A stretch of 41,625 bases of DNA from assembly GCF_000349565.1 (NCBI RefSeq), contig NZ_KB714609.1:344614-386238 (forward strand). The letters run 5' to 3'. How positions within the stretch are numbered: the first letter of the stretch is position 1; each line of letters starts with the position of its first letter. The DNA is from Curtobacterium flaccumfaciens UCD-AKU (lineage in GTDB: Bacteria; Actinomycetota; Actinomycetes; Actinomycetales; Microbacteriaceae). Under the pieces are notes generated by a model. It was not told the DNA's origin and made no database searches. It saw nothing but the letters and a program-made list of their open reading frames with translations. Positions 7,053-15,738 of this stretch are shown here, in pieces. Made by a program: the position numbers and the translations under genes.

Positions 7053-8669
7053 TCAGTCGAGCAGGAGCGCGGGCTCCTCGAGCACCGAAGCGACGTCGTG
7101 CACGAAGCGGGAGGCCACGTCACCGTCGACGACCCGGTGGTCGAACGAGGCACCGATGGTCGTCACCATGCGCGAGCGGACCTCGCCGTCGACGACCCAC
7201 GGCTTCGGCTTGATCGTGCCCATGGCGACGATCGCGACCTCGCCCGGGTTGAGGATCGGGGTGCCGGTGTCCATGCCGAACACGCCGATGTTCGTGATCG
7301 ACACGGTGCCGTTCGCCATCTGCTTCGGCGTCGTCTTGCCGTCGCGGGCGGTCAGGGTGAGTTCCTCGAGCGCCTGCGCCAGCTCGAGCAGCGACATGTC
7401 CTGTGCGTCCTTGATGTTCGGCACGATGAGCCCGCGGGGGGTCGCCGCGGCGATGCCGAGGTTCACGAAGTGGTGGACGATGATCTCGCGGTCGGTCCAG
7501 GTCGAGTTCACCGAACGGTTGCGGCGGACGGCCCAGATGACGGCCTTCGCGACGATGAGCAGCGGTGAGACCTTCACGCCGGCGAACGTCGGCGAGGCCT
7601 TGAGCCGCTTGACGAACTCCATCGTGTGGGTCGCGTCGACGTCGACGAAGAGCGACACGTGCGGTGCCGTGAACGCGGACGTCGTCATCGCGGTGGCGAT
7701 GGCCTTGCGGACGCCCTTGACCGGGATCGTCTCGCTGCGGACCTCGCCCCACTCGGGCGTCTCGATGTTGCGGAAGACGCTGGCCTGCTTCGCGTGCCGG
7801 ATGACGTCGTCGCGGGTGACCTCGCCGGCGAGACCGGTCGCGACGATCTCGGTCAGTTCGACGCCGAGGTCCTTCGCGAGCTTCCGGATCGGCGGCTTCG
7901 CCAGCACGTTGGTCGCCGTGCTCTGCTTGTGCGCGGAGCCCGTCCCGAGAGCGCTGATGGCCTCGGCCGTGCGCTCCTCGCCCGGGTCGACGGAGGCTTC
8001 GGCCGCCGCCGCGGTGTCCGCACTGGAGGCACGGCTCGCCTCAGCCGCGAGCGCTGCGGCCCGGCGGGCGCCCGGCTTGCGACGGGACGGCGACGAGGTC
8101 GCCGAGCCGTAGCCGACGAGGACGGCGCCGGAGGACTCGTCCGTCCCGTGGACGGAGGCGTCGACCGCGACCGGCTGGGCCGGCGTCGCGGGTGCCGCAG
8201 CTGCCGCGGGGGCAGCAGCCGGAGCAGGCGCGACCGGTGCCGGGGCCGCGGCTGCCGCGGGAGCGGGAGGGGTCTGCGCGACCGGGGCCGACGGGGCGGC
8301 GGCGGCCGGAGGGGTGGACGCGACCACCGGCGAGACCGGGGCGGTCTGGGCGACGGGCGTCGCGCCTCCAGGCTGCTCGACGGGCTGCTCGGCAGGGGGC
8401 GTGAGCGCCGCTCCGGACGCGACCGACGCGTCCGAGTCGACGCGGATGATCGGCTTGCCGACCTCGACCGTGTCACCCTCGGACACCAGCAGGCCGGTGA
8501 CGGTGCCGGCGAACGGCGACGGCAGCTCGACCAGCGACTTCGCGGTCTCGATCTCGACGAGCACCTGGTCGACGGCGATCTCGTCGCCGATCGCGACGCG
8601 CCACTGCACGATCTCGGCCTCGGTGAGACCTTCACCCACGTCGGGCAGGGGGAATTCGGCGGCGGCCAC
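7053..8669 (-). CDS. dihydrolipoamide acyltransferase, E2 of a 2-oxoacid dehydrogenase complex
   Basis: The 538-residue E2 core carries the acyl group on a lipoyl arm and transfers it to CoA. A single lipoyl domain (1-77) has the attachment Lys44 in ETAKSLVE. A long Ala/Pro linker follows (about 85-175), then an E1/E3-binding domain (about 250-290, [13 protein letters not shown]...DDVIRHA). The catalytic domain ends with [10 protein letters not shown] (His511, Asp515). GTG start with AAGGAG 5 nt upstream. It is the third gene of a leftward operon after E1 alpha and E1 beta. Branched-chain oxoacids are the likelier substrate, since actinobacteria usually oxidise pyruvate with an AceE-type E1, but pyruvate cannot be excluded. 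No E3 gene is present here. Confidence 0.92.
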   Translation of the reverse strand: MAAAEFPLPDVGEGLTEAEIVQWRVAIGDEIAVDQVLVEIETAKSLVELPSPFAGTVTGLLVSEGDTVEVGKPIIRVDSDASVASGAALTPPAEQPVEQPGGATPVAQTAPVSPVVASTPPAAAAPSAPVAQTPPAPAAAAAPAPVAPAPAAAPAAAAAPATPAQPVAVDASVHGTDESSGAVLVGYGSATSSPSRRKPGARRAAALAAEASRASSADTAAAAEASVDPGEERTAEAISALGTGSAHKQSTATNVLAKPPIRKLAKDLGVELTEIVATGLAGEVTRDDVIRHAKQASVFRNIETPEWGEVRSETIPVKGVRKAIATAMTTSAFTAPHVSLFVDVDATHTMEFVKRLKASPTFAGVKVSPLLIVAKAVIWAVRRNRSVNSTWTDREIIVHHFVNLGIAAATPRGLIVPNIKDAQDMSLLELAQALEELTLTARDGKTTPKQMANGTVSITNIGVFGMDTGTPILNPGEVAIVAMGTIKPKPWVVDGEVRSRMVTTIGASFDHRVVDGDVASRFVHDVASVLEEPALLLD

Positions 8670-8696
8670 TACGGCTCCTTCGTGGATCTGGTCGAG

Positions 8697-8728
8697 CTCG
8701 GTCGGACGGGTCCTCGGTCGGACGGGTC
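8697..8728. repeat. perfect 16-bp tandem duplication at the E1 beta stop codon
   Basis: CTCGGTCGGACGGGTC occurs twice head to tail (8697-8712 and 8713-8728). The second copy runs into the last codons of the leftward E1 beta gene, whose stop is at 8727-8729; the first fills the E1 beta-E2 spacer. Confidence 0.85.
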
Positions 8729-9776
8729 AGTAGGCGAGGGCGCGGTCGACGGCCTCGAGGATGCGGTCCGCATCCGGCAGGTGCAGGTGCTCGAGCTTCG
8801 AGACCGGGAACGGCACGTCGAACCCGGAGACCCGGAGCGGCGGTGCCTGCATCGTGTAGAACGCCCGCTCGGCGACGGTCGCGGCGATCTCGCTGCCGAC
8901 GCTGACGAAGCCGGAGGCCTCTTGCGCGATGACCAGGCGACCGGTCTTGCGGACCGAGGCGACCAGCGGCTCCCAGTCGATCGGCGAGATCGAGCGGAGG
9001 TCGATGACCTCGCAGCTGGTGCCCTCGGCCTCGGCGATGTCCGCTGCCTGCATCAGGGTGGCGACCATCGCGCCGTGCCCGACGAGGGTGACCTCGGTGC
9101 CGGTGCGGGCGACGCGGGTGGTGTGCATCGGGACGTGGCCGTCGACGAGGTCCACCTGGCCCTTGGGCCAGTAGCGGGACTTCGGCTCGAGGAAGACCAC
9201 CGGGTCCTTCGACGCGATGGCCTCCTGGATCATCCAGTAGGCGTCGTTCGGGGTGCTCGGGCTCACGACCCGCAGGCCCGGGGTGTGCGCGAAGTACGCC
9301 TCGGGGGACTCCTGGTGGTGCTCCACGGCGCCGATGTGGCCGCCGTACGGGATGCGGATGACGACGGGCAGCGACATGTGCGCCGGCAGGCGGTTCGCCA
9401 TCTTCGCGAGCTGCGAGGTGATCTGGTCGAAACCGGGCCACACGAAGCCGTCGAACTGGATCTCGACGACCGGGCGGTAGCCGCGCAGGGCGAGGCCGAT
9501 CGCGGTGCCGATGATGCCGGCCTCGGCGAGCGGGGTGTCCCGCACGCGCTCGGCACCGAAGCGGTCCTGCAGGCCCTCGGTGATGCGGAAGACGCCGCCC
9601 AGCTGGCCGATGTCCTCGCCCATCAGCAGGACCTTGTCGTCCGCTTCCATGGCCGCGGCGAGCCCGGCGTTGAGGGCCTTGGCCATCGGCAGGGTCGGGG
9701 TGGGGTCGCTCGGGACCTCGCCGGCGCCCGGGTGGGAGCGCAGGGTGTAGTCGAAGAGCTGCTCGGTGGTGCTCAT
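8727..9776 (-). CDS. 2-oxoacid dehydrogenase E1 component, beta subunit
   Basis: A 349-residue transketolase-like subunit that forms the thiamine-diphosphate active site with E1 alpha. Family features include a GEDIGQLGGVFRITEGL stretch near the start, FDGFVWPGFDQI, and a transketolase C-terminal domain with APPLRVSGFDVPFP. Its ATG overlaps the E1 alpha stop (ATGA), and a 57-nt spacer holding the 16-bp duplication separates it from E2. As in E1 alpha, the sequence does not settle whether the substrate is pyruvate or a branched-chain oxoacid. Confidence 0.93.
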   Translation of the reverse strand: MSTTEQLFDYTLRSHPGAGEVPSDPTPTLPMAKALNAGLAAAMEADDKVLLMGEDIGQLGGVFRITEGLQDRFGAERVRDTPLAEAGIIGTAIGLALRGYRPVVEIQFDGFVWPGFDQITSQLAKMANRLPAHMSLPVVIRIPYGGHIGAVEHHQESPEAYFAHTPGLRVVSPSTPNDAYWMIQEAIASKDPVVFLEPKSRYWPKGQVDLVDGHVPMHTTRVARTGTEVTLVGHGAMVATLMQAADIAEAEGTSCEVIDLRSISPIDWEPLVASVRKTGRLVIAQEASGFVSVGSEIAATVAERAFYTMQAPPLRVSGFDVPFPVSKLEHLHLPDADRILEAVDRALAY

Positions 9777-10909
9777 GCGTGGGCGCCCCCTTCGAAGCCG
9801 GCCTCGTACTGGGCGAGCCAGGCCTTCTGCTCGGCGATCCGCGGGTGCGGTTCGCGGTACACGTTGTCGAACATGACGTCGACGGACGGTGCGGTCAGGG
9901 CGACGGTGCGGCGTCGGACGTCGGCGGCGATGTCCTCGCCCTCTTCGTCGAACGCGGCGAACTGCTCGTCCGTCGCACCCTTCGAGCGCAGGTACGCCTC
10001 GGACCGGACGATCGGGTCGCGCAGGACCCACTCCTCGAGCTCGCCGTCGGCGCGGTACCGGCTCGGGTCGTCGGAGCTGGTGTGCGCACCGATGCGGTAG
10101 GTGTCGGCCTCGATGAAGGCCGGGCCCTGGCCGCTGCGGGCGTGCTCGGTCGCGACGACCGAGGCCGTGTAGGACGCGAGGATGTCGTTGCCGTCGATCA
10201 GGACGCTCGGGATCCCGAAGCCGCGCGGGCGGTCGACGAGCGGCGTCGGGGACTGCACCGACACCGGCACCGAGATGGCCCAGTGGTTGTTCTGCAGGAA
10301 GAAGACGACCGGCGCCTTGGTCGACGCGGAGAACACGAAGGCCTCGTTCACGTCGCCCTGGCTGGTGGCGCCGTCGCCGAAGTAGACGATCGAGCAGGCG
10401 TCGCGGTCCGGGTCGCCCGTGCCGACGTCGCCGTCGAGCTTCTGGCCGAGCGCGTACCCGGTGGCGTGCAGGGTCTGCGAGCCGATCACCAGGGTGGAGA
10501 TGTGCGTGTTGCCGCGCTGGTCCGGGTCCCACCCGCCGTGGGTCTGCCCGCGGTACATCGCGATGATCTCCATCGGCTCGACGCCGCGGTGCATCGTGAC
10601 GGCGTGCTCGCGGTACGACGGGAACACGTGGTCCTGGGCGCGCAGGGCGAAGGCGGAGCCGGTCTGCGCAGCTTCCTGCCCGTGGCTGGGCACCCACAGG
10701 CCGAGCTGGCCGGTGCGCTGCAGGTTGTGGCCGGCGTGGTCGAACCGACGGGTGAGCACCATGCGGCGGTGCATCGCCAGCAGGGTCTCGTCCGGGATCG
10801 CTCGCGCGGCGGCGGCGAACTCGGCGTTCTCGTCGGTCTCCACGAACCGACCCTGGGGGTCGAGGAGCCGGACGGTGGTCGTCGCGGGAGCCGCGGCGCG
10901 GAATGACAT
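9773..10909 (-). CDS. 2-oxoacid dehydrogenase E1 component, alpha subunit
   Basis: A 378-residue subunit that decarboxylates the 2-oxoacid with thiamine diphosphate. The cofactor motif runs from GDG (178-180) to NN (207-208). GQEAAQTG and the FLQNNHWAISVPV segment resemble branched-chain oxoacid E1 alpha proteins. It is the first gene of the leftward E1 alpha-E1 beta-E2 operon. The ATG at 10909 has no Shine-Dalgarno but has TACGCT ending 7 nt upstream, so the transcript is probably leaderless. The reading frame stays open to 11143, but that stretch is antisense to hisC. Confidence 0.92.
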   Translation of the reverse strand: MSFRAAAPATTTVRLLDPQGRFVETDENAEFAAAARAIPDETLLAMHRRMVLTRRFDHAGHNLQRTGQLGLWVPSHGQEAAQTGSAFALRAQDHVFPSYREHAVTMHRGVEPMEIIAMYRGQTHGGWDPDQRGNTHISTLVIGSQTLHATGYALGQKLDGDVGTGDPDRDACSIVYFGDGATSQGDVNEAFVFSASTKAPVVFFLQNNHWAISVPVSVQSPTPLVDRPRGFGIPSVLIDGNDILASYTASVVATEHARSGQGPAFIEADTYRIGAHTSSDDPSRYRADGELEEWVLRDPIVRSEAYLRSKGATDEQFAAFDEEGEDIAADVRRRTVALTAPSVDVMFDNVYREPHPRIAEQKAWLAQYEAGFEGGAHA

Positions 10910-10916
10910 GCGGGCC

Positions 10917-10922
10917 AGCGTA
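10917..10922 (-). promoter_or_regulatory. -10 element for a leaderless 2-oxoacid dehydrogenase operon
   Basis: TACGCT on the minus strand ends 7 nt before the E1 alpha ATG and there is no ribosome-binding site, which would place the transcript start at or next to the A of ATG. Confidence 0.5.
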
Positions 10923-10932
10923 GCGCCAGGCA

Positions 10933-12012
10933 CTAGTCGGCCACCTGGAGGTCCCCCACAAGTGAGCGGGCTGTTTCGAGGAGCGTTCCCACAGCTTCGT
11001 GCTCGCCGATCGAGATGCGGATGCCCTCCGGCGGGAAGGCCCGGACGATGATCCCGGCGTCCTCGAACGCGGCCGCGGCGGTTGCCGTGCGGTCCCCCGT
11101 CGGCAGCCAGAGGAAGTTGCCCTGGGCGTCGGGGACGTCCCAACCCTGGGCCCGGAGCTCGGCGACGATCCGGTCGCGCAGCGCCGCGATCTCGGTCACG
11201 CGTTCGAGCAGTTCGGCCTCGCGTTCCAGGCTGGCGAGCGCTGCAGCCTGGCCCTGGGCGGTCACGGACAGTGGGATGGCGCAGGCACGGACGGCGTCGA
11301 GGACGTAGTCCGGACCGAGCGCGTAGCCCACCCGGAGGCCGGCCAGCCCGTACGCCTTCGAGAAGGTGCGGAGGACCACGAGGTTGGGGTGCGCGGCGAG
11401 CAGCGGGTGGCCGTGGACCGCTGCCTCGTCGGTCACGAACTCGGCGTATGCCTCGTCGAGCACGATCAGCACCGACTGCGGCACCGCTGCCATGAACGCG
11501 TCGAACTCCGCGGCGGTCACGATCGGCCCCGTCGGGTTGTTCGGTGAGCAGACGAGCACCATGCGGGTGCGCTCGGTGACGGCAGCGGCCATCGCGTCCA
11601 GGTCGTGCCCGCCGTCGGCACGGTTCGGCACCTGCACGCTCGTGGCACCGGCGACCGTGACGACCCCCGGGTAGGCCTCGAACGAACGCCAGGCGTAGAC
11701 GATCTCGTCACCGGGGCCCGAGGTGGCGCGGGCGAGCTCGTGCAGGATCGCCACGCTGCCCGGGGCGACGTGCACCTGCTCGGCGGTCAGCCCGAAGCGG
11801 TTGGCCAGCACGGCGCGCAGGGCGAGGGCGGTGGCGTCGGGGTAGCGGTTGAACGACGTCTGGGCCTGCACGGCCTGGACGACCCCGGGGAGCGGCGGGA
11901 ACGGGTTCTCGTTGCTCGACAGCTTGAAGGCGGAGTCGGACGCCTGACGTCCCTGCTTGTAGGCGGGGAGGACGGCCACCTCGGGCCGGATGTGCACACG
12001 CTGCTCGGTCAC
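10933..12012 (-). CDS. hisC: histidinol-phosphate aminotransferase
   Basis: A 359-residue class I/II pyridoxal-phosphate aminotransferase converting imidazole-acetol phosphate to histidinol phosphate; some members of this branch also act on aromatic amino acids. [14 protein letters not shown] near the N-terminus is typical of HisC/Pat. SPNNPTG (156-162) and the PLP-binding Lys219 in [17 protein letters not shown] are intact. GTG start, with TAGCCT 6 nt upstream and no Shine-Dalgarno. No other his gene is nearby, so a stand-alone HisC or phenylalanine aminotransferase-like role is possible. Confidence 0.87.
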   Translation of the reverse strand: MTEQRVHIRPEVAVLPAYKQGRQASDSAFKLSSNENPFPPLPGVVQAVQAQTSFNRYPDATALALRAVLANRFGLTAEQVHVAPGSVAILHELARATSGPGDEIVYAWRSFEAYPGVVTVAGATSVQVPNRADGGHDLDAMAAAVTERTRMVLVCSPNNPTGPIVTAAEFDAFMAAVPQSVLIVLDEAYAEFVTDEAAVHGHPLLAAHPNLVVLRTFSKAYGLAGLRVGYALGPDYVLDAVRACAIPLSVTAQGQAAALASLEREAELLERVTEIAALRDRIVAELRAQGWDVPDAQGNFLWLPTGDRTATAAAAFEDAGIIVRAFPPEGIRISIGEHEAVGTLLETARSLVGDLQVAD

Positions 12013-12018
12013 GGGTTC

Positions 12019-12024
12019 AGGCTA
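12019..12024 (-). promoter_or_regulatory. -10 element for leaderless hisC
   Basis: TAGCCT on the minus strand lies 6 nt before the GTG start, with no Shine-Dalgarno sequence between. Confidence 0.45.
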
Positions 12025-12062
12025 CCGGCCCGTGCGCGGGTGGCGGAGGGCATCATGGACGC

Positions 12063-12461
12063 ATGCGATTCCTCGTCCGCCTCGTCGTCAACGCCCTCGC
12101 GCTCTGGCTCACCACGCTGATCGTCAGCGGCGTCTCCGTGACGCCGTTCGGTGACGGCGGGACCACCGCGACCGTGCTCACCTTCCTGCTCGTGGCGTTC
12201 GTGTTCGGCCTCGTGAACGCCGTGATCGGCACGCTGATCCGGATCGTGGCCTTCCCGATCTACATCCTGACGCTCGGGCTCATCTCGTTCGTCGTCAACG
12301 CGATCCTGTTGCTCATCGTCGCCGGCATCTCGGAGGCGTTCGGCTTCGGGCTCGAGGTCGACTCCTTCGGCTGGGGCATCGTCGGTGCCTTCGTGCTCGC
12401 GGTCTTCGCCTGGCTGATCGGGCTCTTCGCCCGGCCGGTGCTCAACCGCCAGCGGGCGTGA
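12063..12461 (+). CDS. small four-helix membrane protein, phage holin family (DUF360-like)
   Basis: A 132-residue protein with four hydrophobic segments (about 5-22, 38-58, 62-85, 98-122) and the family pattern RFLVRLVVNALALWLTT, GLVNAVIGTLIRI and FPIYILTLGLISFVVNAILL. Such proteins are called phage holin family IV by homology but are common chromosomal genes of unknown role. No prophage context is visible. The ATG has CATCAT 6 nt upstream and only a weak purine stretch. Confidence 0.82.
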   Translation: MRFLVRLVVNALALWLTTLIVSGVSVTPFGDGGTTATVLTFLLVAFVFGLVNAVIGTLIRIVAFPIYILTLGLISFVVNAILLLIVAGISEAFGFGLEVDSFGWGIVGAFVLAVFAWLIGLFARPVLNRQRA

Positions 12462-12508
12462 GGTCGGCGGACCTCGCGGAGGACCCCGCCCTGCGTCATG
12501 ATGTGCTC

Positions 12509-13021
12509 ATGACCCAGGACGTCGACGCCCCGTTCCGCGTCTCGTTCGTCTGCAGCGGCAACATCTGCCGCTCCCCCATGGCCGGTGTCGTGTTCGCGCA
12601 GATCGCCGCCGACGCCGGTCTCGCCGACCGTTTCCAGGTGGAGTCGGCCGGCACGGGTGACTGGCACGTGGGTGAACCCGCCGACGAGCGCACGATCGCA
12701 GCGCTGGCGGCGCGCGGATACGATGGCAGCAGGCATCGCGCCCGTCAGTTCGACCCGGACCGGTTCCCGGACCTCGACCTGGTGGTCGCACTCGACCGCT
12801 CCCACGAGCGCATCCTGCGTTCGTGGGCCCCGACCATGGACGACTCCGCCAAGGTGACGCTCCTGTTGCGGTACGACGCCGCCTGGCCCCAGCAAGCCGA
12901 CGTGCCGGACCCGTACTACGCGGACCGGCACGAGTTCGACCGAGTGCTCTCGACCGTCGAACGGGCCTGCCGGGCGCTCTTCCACCAGCTCGAGCCGGCA
13001 GTCCGTCAGGGAGCCCCATGA
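12509..13021 (+). CDS. low-molecular-weight protein-tyrosine phosphatase
   Basis: A 170-residue cytoplasmic phosphatase with the P-loop CSGNICRS (nucleophile Cys15, Arg21) and the general-acid Asp134 in DPYY. The enzyme removes phosphate from tyrosines, or from arginines in some family members; the substrate here is unknown. I chose the ATG at 12509, which directly precedes the domain and has CATGAT 6 nt upstream; the frame is open from 12458. Its stop overlaps the purB start (ATGA), coupling the two genes. Confidence 0.9.
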   Translation: MTQDVDAPFRVSFVCSGNICRSPMAGVVFAQIAADAGLADRFQVESAGTGDWHVGEPADERTIAALAARGYDGSRHRARQFDPDRFPDLDLVVALDRSHERILRSWAPTMDDSAKVTLLLRYDAAWPQQADVPDPYYADRHEFDRVLSTVERACRALFHQLEPAVRQGAP

Positions 13022-14403
13022 CCCCCCTTCCCCCGCAGCCGATCAGCCCGCTCGACGGGCGCTACTACCCGATCGTGCACACGGTGGGCGAGCACCTCTC
13101 CGAGGCCGGCCTCAACCGCGCGCGCATCGTGGTCGAGGTCGAGTGGCTCATCTTCCTGACCGACCACGCCATGTTCACCACGTCGCCGCTCAGCGTCGAC
13201 GACAAGGCGGCACTCCGTCGGATCGTCGAGACCTTCGGCCAGGACCAGATCGCGGAGCTCGCCGAGCTCGAGGCGACGACCCGTCACGACGTGAAGGCCG
13301 TCGAGTACTTCGTGCGCCGCCGACTGTCCGAGCTCGGGCTCGACGCGATCGCCGAGCTCACCCACTTCGCCGCCACGAGCGAGGACGTCAACAACCTGTC
13401 CTACGCGCTCACCGTGCGGGACACCGTCGAGCAGGTCTGGCTCCCCGGCTTCCGGGCCGTGCTCGAGAAGCTCCGGACGCTCGCCGTCGAGCTGCGGAGC
13501 GTGCCGATGCTCTCGCACACGCACGGCCAGCCGGCGACCCCCACGACGCTCGGCAAGGAGCTCGCGGTCGTCGTCTACCGGCTCGAGCGCGTGCTCGCCC
13601 AGATCGAGGGCGGCGAGTACCTCGGCAAGTTCTCCGGCGCGACCGGCACCTTCTCCGCGCACCTCGCCGCGGACCCCGAGGCCGACTGGCCCGCCCTGTC
13701 CCGCGAGTTCGTCGAGGGCCTCGGCCTGACGTGGAACCCGCTCACCACGCAGATCGAGTCGCACGACTGGCAGGCCGAGCTGTACGACCGGGTGCGTCAC
13801 GCCAACCGGATCCTGCACAACCTGGCGACCGACGTGTGGACCTACATCTCGATGGGGTACTTCACGCAGATCCCCGTCGCGGGTGCCACCGGGTCGTCGA
13901 CCATGCCGCACAAGATCAACCCGATCAAGTTCGAGAACGCCGAGGCGAACCTCGAGATCTCGTCGGCGATCTTCTCGACGCTGTCCGAGACGCTCGTGAC
14001 GAGCCGCCTGCAGCGCGACCTGACCGACTCCACGACGCAGCGGAACATCGGCGTCGCGTTCGGGCACTCGCTGCTCGCGCTCGACAACCTGCGCCGTGGT
14101 CTGGGCGAGATCGCCGTGAACGAGGCCAAGCTCGCCGACGACCTCGACCACAACTGGGAGGTCCTCGCCGAGGCCATCCAGACGGTCATCCGCGCCGAGG
14201 TCACCGCCGGACAGTCGAACATCGAGGACCCCTACGCGATGCTCAAGGAGCTCACGCGGGGCAAGCGGGTGAGCCAGCAGGACCTGATCGTCTTCGTGAA
14301 CCGCCTGGACATCTCGGACGGCGCGAAGGCCCGGCTGACCAACCTGACGCCGGCGACCTACACGGGCCTGGCGGACGAGCTGGTCGACCACCTCGACGTC
14401 TGA
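13018..14403 (+). CDS. purB: adenylosuccinate lyase
   Basis: A 461-residue fumarase-superfamily enzyme of purine synthesis that splits adenylosuccinate to AMP and SAICAR to AICAR. The N-terminus ISPLDGRYYP is characteristic of PurB of the E. coli type. The catalytic His lies in SHTHGQPATPTT (166-177) and the signature GSSTMPHKINP spans 292-302 with the catalytic serine loop. AGGGAG precedes the ATG, and the start overlaps the phosphatase stop. Confidence 0.95.
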   Translation: MTPLPPQPISPLDGRYYPIVHTVGEHLSEAGLNRARIVVEVEWLIFLTDHAMFTTSPLSVDDKAALRRIVETFGQDQIAELAELEATTRHDVKAVEYFVRRRLSELGLDAIAELTHFAATSEDVNNLSYALTVRDTVEQVWLPGFRAVLEKLRTLAVELRSVPMLSHTHGQPATPTTLGKELAVVVYRLERVLAQIEGGEYLGKFSGATGTFSAHLAADPEADWPALSREFVEGLGLTWNPLTTQIESHDWQAELYDRVRHANRILHNLATDVWTYISMGYFTQIPVAGATGSSTMPHKINPIKFENAEANLEISSAIFSTLSETLVTSRLQRDLTDSTTQRNIGVAFGHSLLALDNLRRGLGEIAVNEAKLADDLDHNWEVLAEAIQTVIRAEVTAGQSNIEDPYAMLKELTRGKRVSQQDLIVFVNRLDISDGAKARLTNLTPATYTGLADELVDHLDV

Positions 14404-14429
14404 GCGCGGCGGCGCGAGCTGGGGGATGC

Positions 14430-14454
14430 GGAAACCTGAGCGGTTCGATAGGTT
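14430..14454 (+). promoter_or_regulatory. ECF-sigma-like promoter of the secreted protein
   Basis: GGAAAC (14430-14435) is separated by 16 nt from GTT (14452-14454), the GGAAY-N16-GTT form of SigE/SigH-type actinobacterial promoters. A housekeeping reading is also possible, with TAGGTT (14449-14454) as -10. The transcript would start near 14461. Confidence 0.4.
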
Positions 14455-14460
14455 GGAGCT

Positions 14461-14477
14461 GCTGAGTACATCTCAGC
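14461..14477 (+). other. stem-loop at the expected 5' end of the secreted-protein transcript
   Basis: GCTGAG (14461-14466) pairs with CTCAGC (14472-14477) over a 5-nt loop and is followed by a run of G. If transcription starts near 14461 this hairpin caps the mRNA and could stabilise it or modulate translation. Confidence 0.4.
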
Positions 14478-14518
14478 ACGGGGGGCGTCGCAGTGGATGC
14501 ACCCTGTCCACTGACCGG

Positions 14519-15736
14519 ATGGATCTCCACACCGTGCTTCGTTCTCGCATCACCGCGGCCGCCGTCGGCGCCACCGTGCTCGGCGTCTCCGCCGCCCTCG
14601 TCCCGACGGTCTCGACCGCCCTGTCGACGGACGGCTCCGCTTCGGCCATCGTCACCTGGACCGACTCGGCCGACGACTTCACGGCCGCGCCGACCGGCAC
14701 GTTCCCGCTGACCGACCAGTGGTACTGGGCGGACATCACCGACGTGGGCGGCGGTGGCACGATCACCGACCACGCCACGATCGACGAGGACGGCCTGTCG
14801 GTCTCCGAGGGCGAAGCCGTTGCACTGATCCGTGGCCTGAACAAGCCCGTGGCCCCGAGCGCCGTCCCGGCCCTCGCTTCCGGCATCAGCATGACGACGA
14901 CCGGGGCGACGTCGTTCGGTCTCGCCGTGCAGGCAGGCGGCGACTCCACCGCGCAGTCCGTGGTCTTCGCCACCGACGAGCCCGTCACGGATGGCGGCGC
15001 GAGCGTCGACGGCACCAAGAACTGGATCGACCCCTCCACCGGTGACGTCGAGTCGTCGGCCGAGCTCGCCGCCGACCTGCGTGACGCGGACGCCGAGGTC
15101 GTCGGCTACGTCGTGTACGTCGGCCTCGACATCGCCGGCGAGATCACCACTCCGCCGACCGAGCCCACCGAGACGCCGGCCCCGACCGACCAGCCCACCC
15201 CGGCCCCGACCGTGAACGGCGCTCCGGCTCCGACCGCCGAGGTGCCCGGCACCGAGCTGAAGAGCCTCGCCTCGCCGCTCGAGGTCAACGGCCAGGCCCT
15301 CGCCGCCGACGCCAGCGGTTCGATCTCCGCGCTCCGCGTCGACGACACCACGACGTACTTCACGCCGCAGCCCACCGCGACCGCCGACGCGCCGACGTCC
15401 TTGCGCGTTTCGCAGACCCTCACCGGATTCCAGGTGACGGGTGCAGGCTTCGCCCCGAACGAGTCCGTCGCGGCGACCGTCACGCAGGGCGGCGAGACCT
15501 ACTCGATCCGCACCAATGCTTCGGTGGCGGACGATGAGGGCGACGTCGTCGTCGTGGTGGTCCTGCCCGAGGGTGCCGTGAGCGCCGGCGCGTACACCGC
15601 CACGCTCGAAGGCCGATCCTCGAGCCAGACCGCTTCGGCCGACGGCTCCTTCATCGCCGACCCGGCCGCCGCCGGCGACCCGGGCACGGCTCCGGTTGCC
15701 GTCCCGGTGCCCGGAACGGCGACCTTCACGGGCTGA
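14519..15736 (+). CDS. secreted Pro/Thr-rich protein of unknown function
   Basis: I do not recognise the family. From the ATG at 14519 the protein has 405 residues: an N-terminal export segment (about 1-34, with a hydrophobic core after LRSRIT), a globular region rich in Asp, Thr and Ala to about 205, a Pro/Thr/Ala linker built on repeated APTDQPTPAPT-like units (about 210-240), and a C-terminal region with a beta-rich LRVSQTLTGFQVTGAGFAPNESV segment resembling Ig-like surface domains. No LPXTG motif or C-terminal membrane segment is visible. The frame is open from 14426, but that ATG lies upstream of the likely promoter. The start lacks a clear Shine-Dalgarno. The L,D-transpeptidase gene starts 2 nt after its stop, suggesting a shared envelope role. 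Confidence 0.72.
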   Translation: MDLHTVLRSRITAAAVGATVLGVSAALVPTVSTALSTDGSASAIVTWTDSADDFTAAPTGTFPLTDQWYWADITDVGGGGTITDHATIDEDGLSVSEGEAVALIRGLNKPVAPSAVPALASGISMTTTGATSFGLAVQAGGDSTAQSVVFATDEPVTDGGASVDGTKNWIDPSTGDVESSAELAADLRDADAEVVGYVVYVGLDIAGEITTPPTEPTETPAPTDQPTPAPTVNGAPAPTAEVPGTELKSLASPLEVNGQALAADASGSISALRVDDTTTYFTPQPTATADAPTSLRVSQTLTGFQVTGAGFAPNESVAATVTQGGETYSIRTNASVADDEGDVVVVVVLPEGAVSAGAYTATLEGRSSSQTASADGSFIADPAAAGDPGTAPVAVPVPGTATFTG

Positions 15737-15738
15737 TC

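Noticed and set aside
7626..10100. An 824-codon plus-strand frame opposite E2 and E1 genes
   Set aside because: Antisense to catalytic domains that are intact on the other strand.
12063..12461. Phage holin, hence a prophage remnant
   Set aside because: The family is common on chromosomes, and no lysin, capsid, integrase or attachment repeat is near.
14426..14518. Upstream start giving a longer secreted protein
   Set aside because: It would place the start before the likely promoter and put 31 polar residues ahead of the signal segment.
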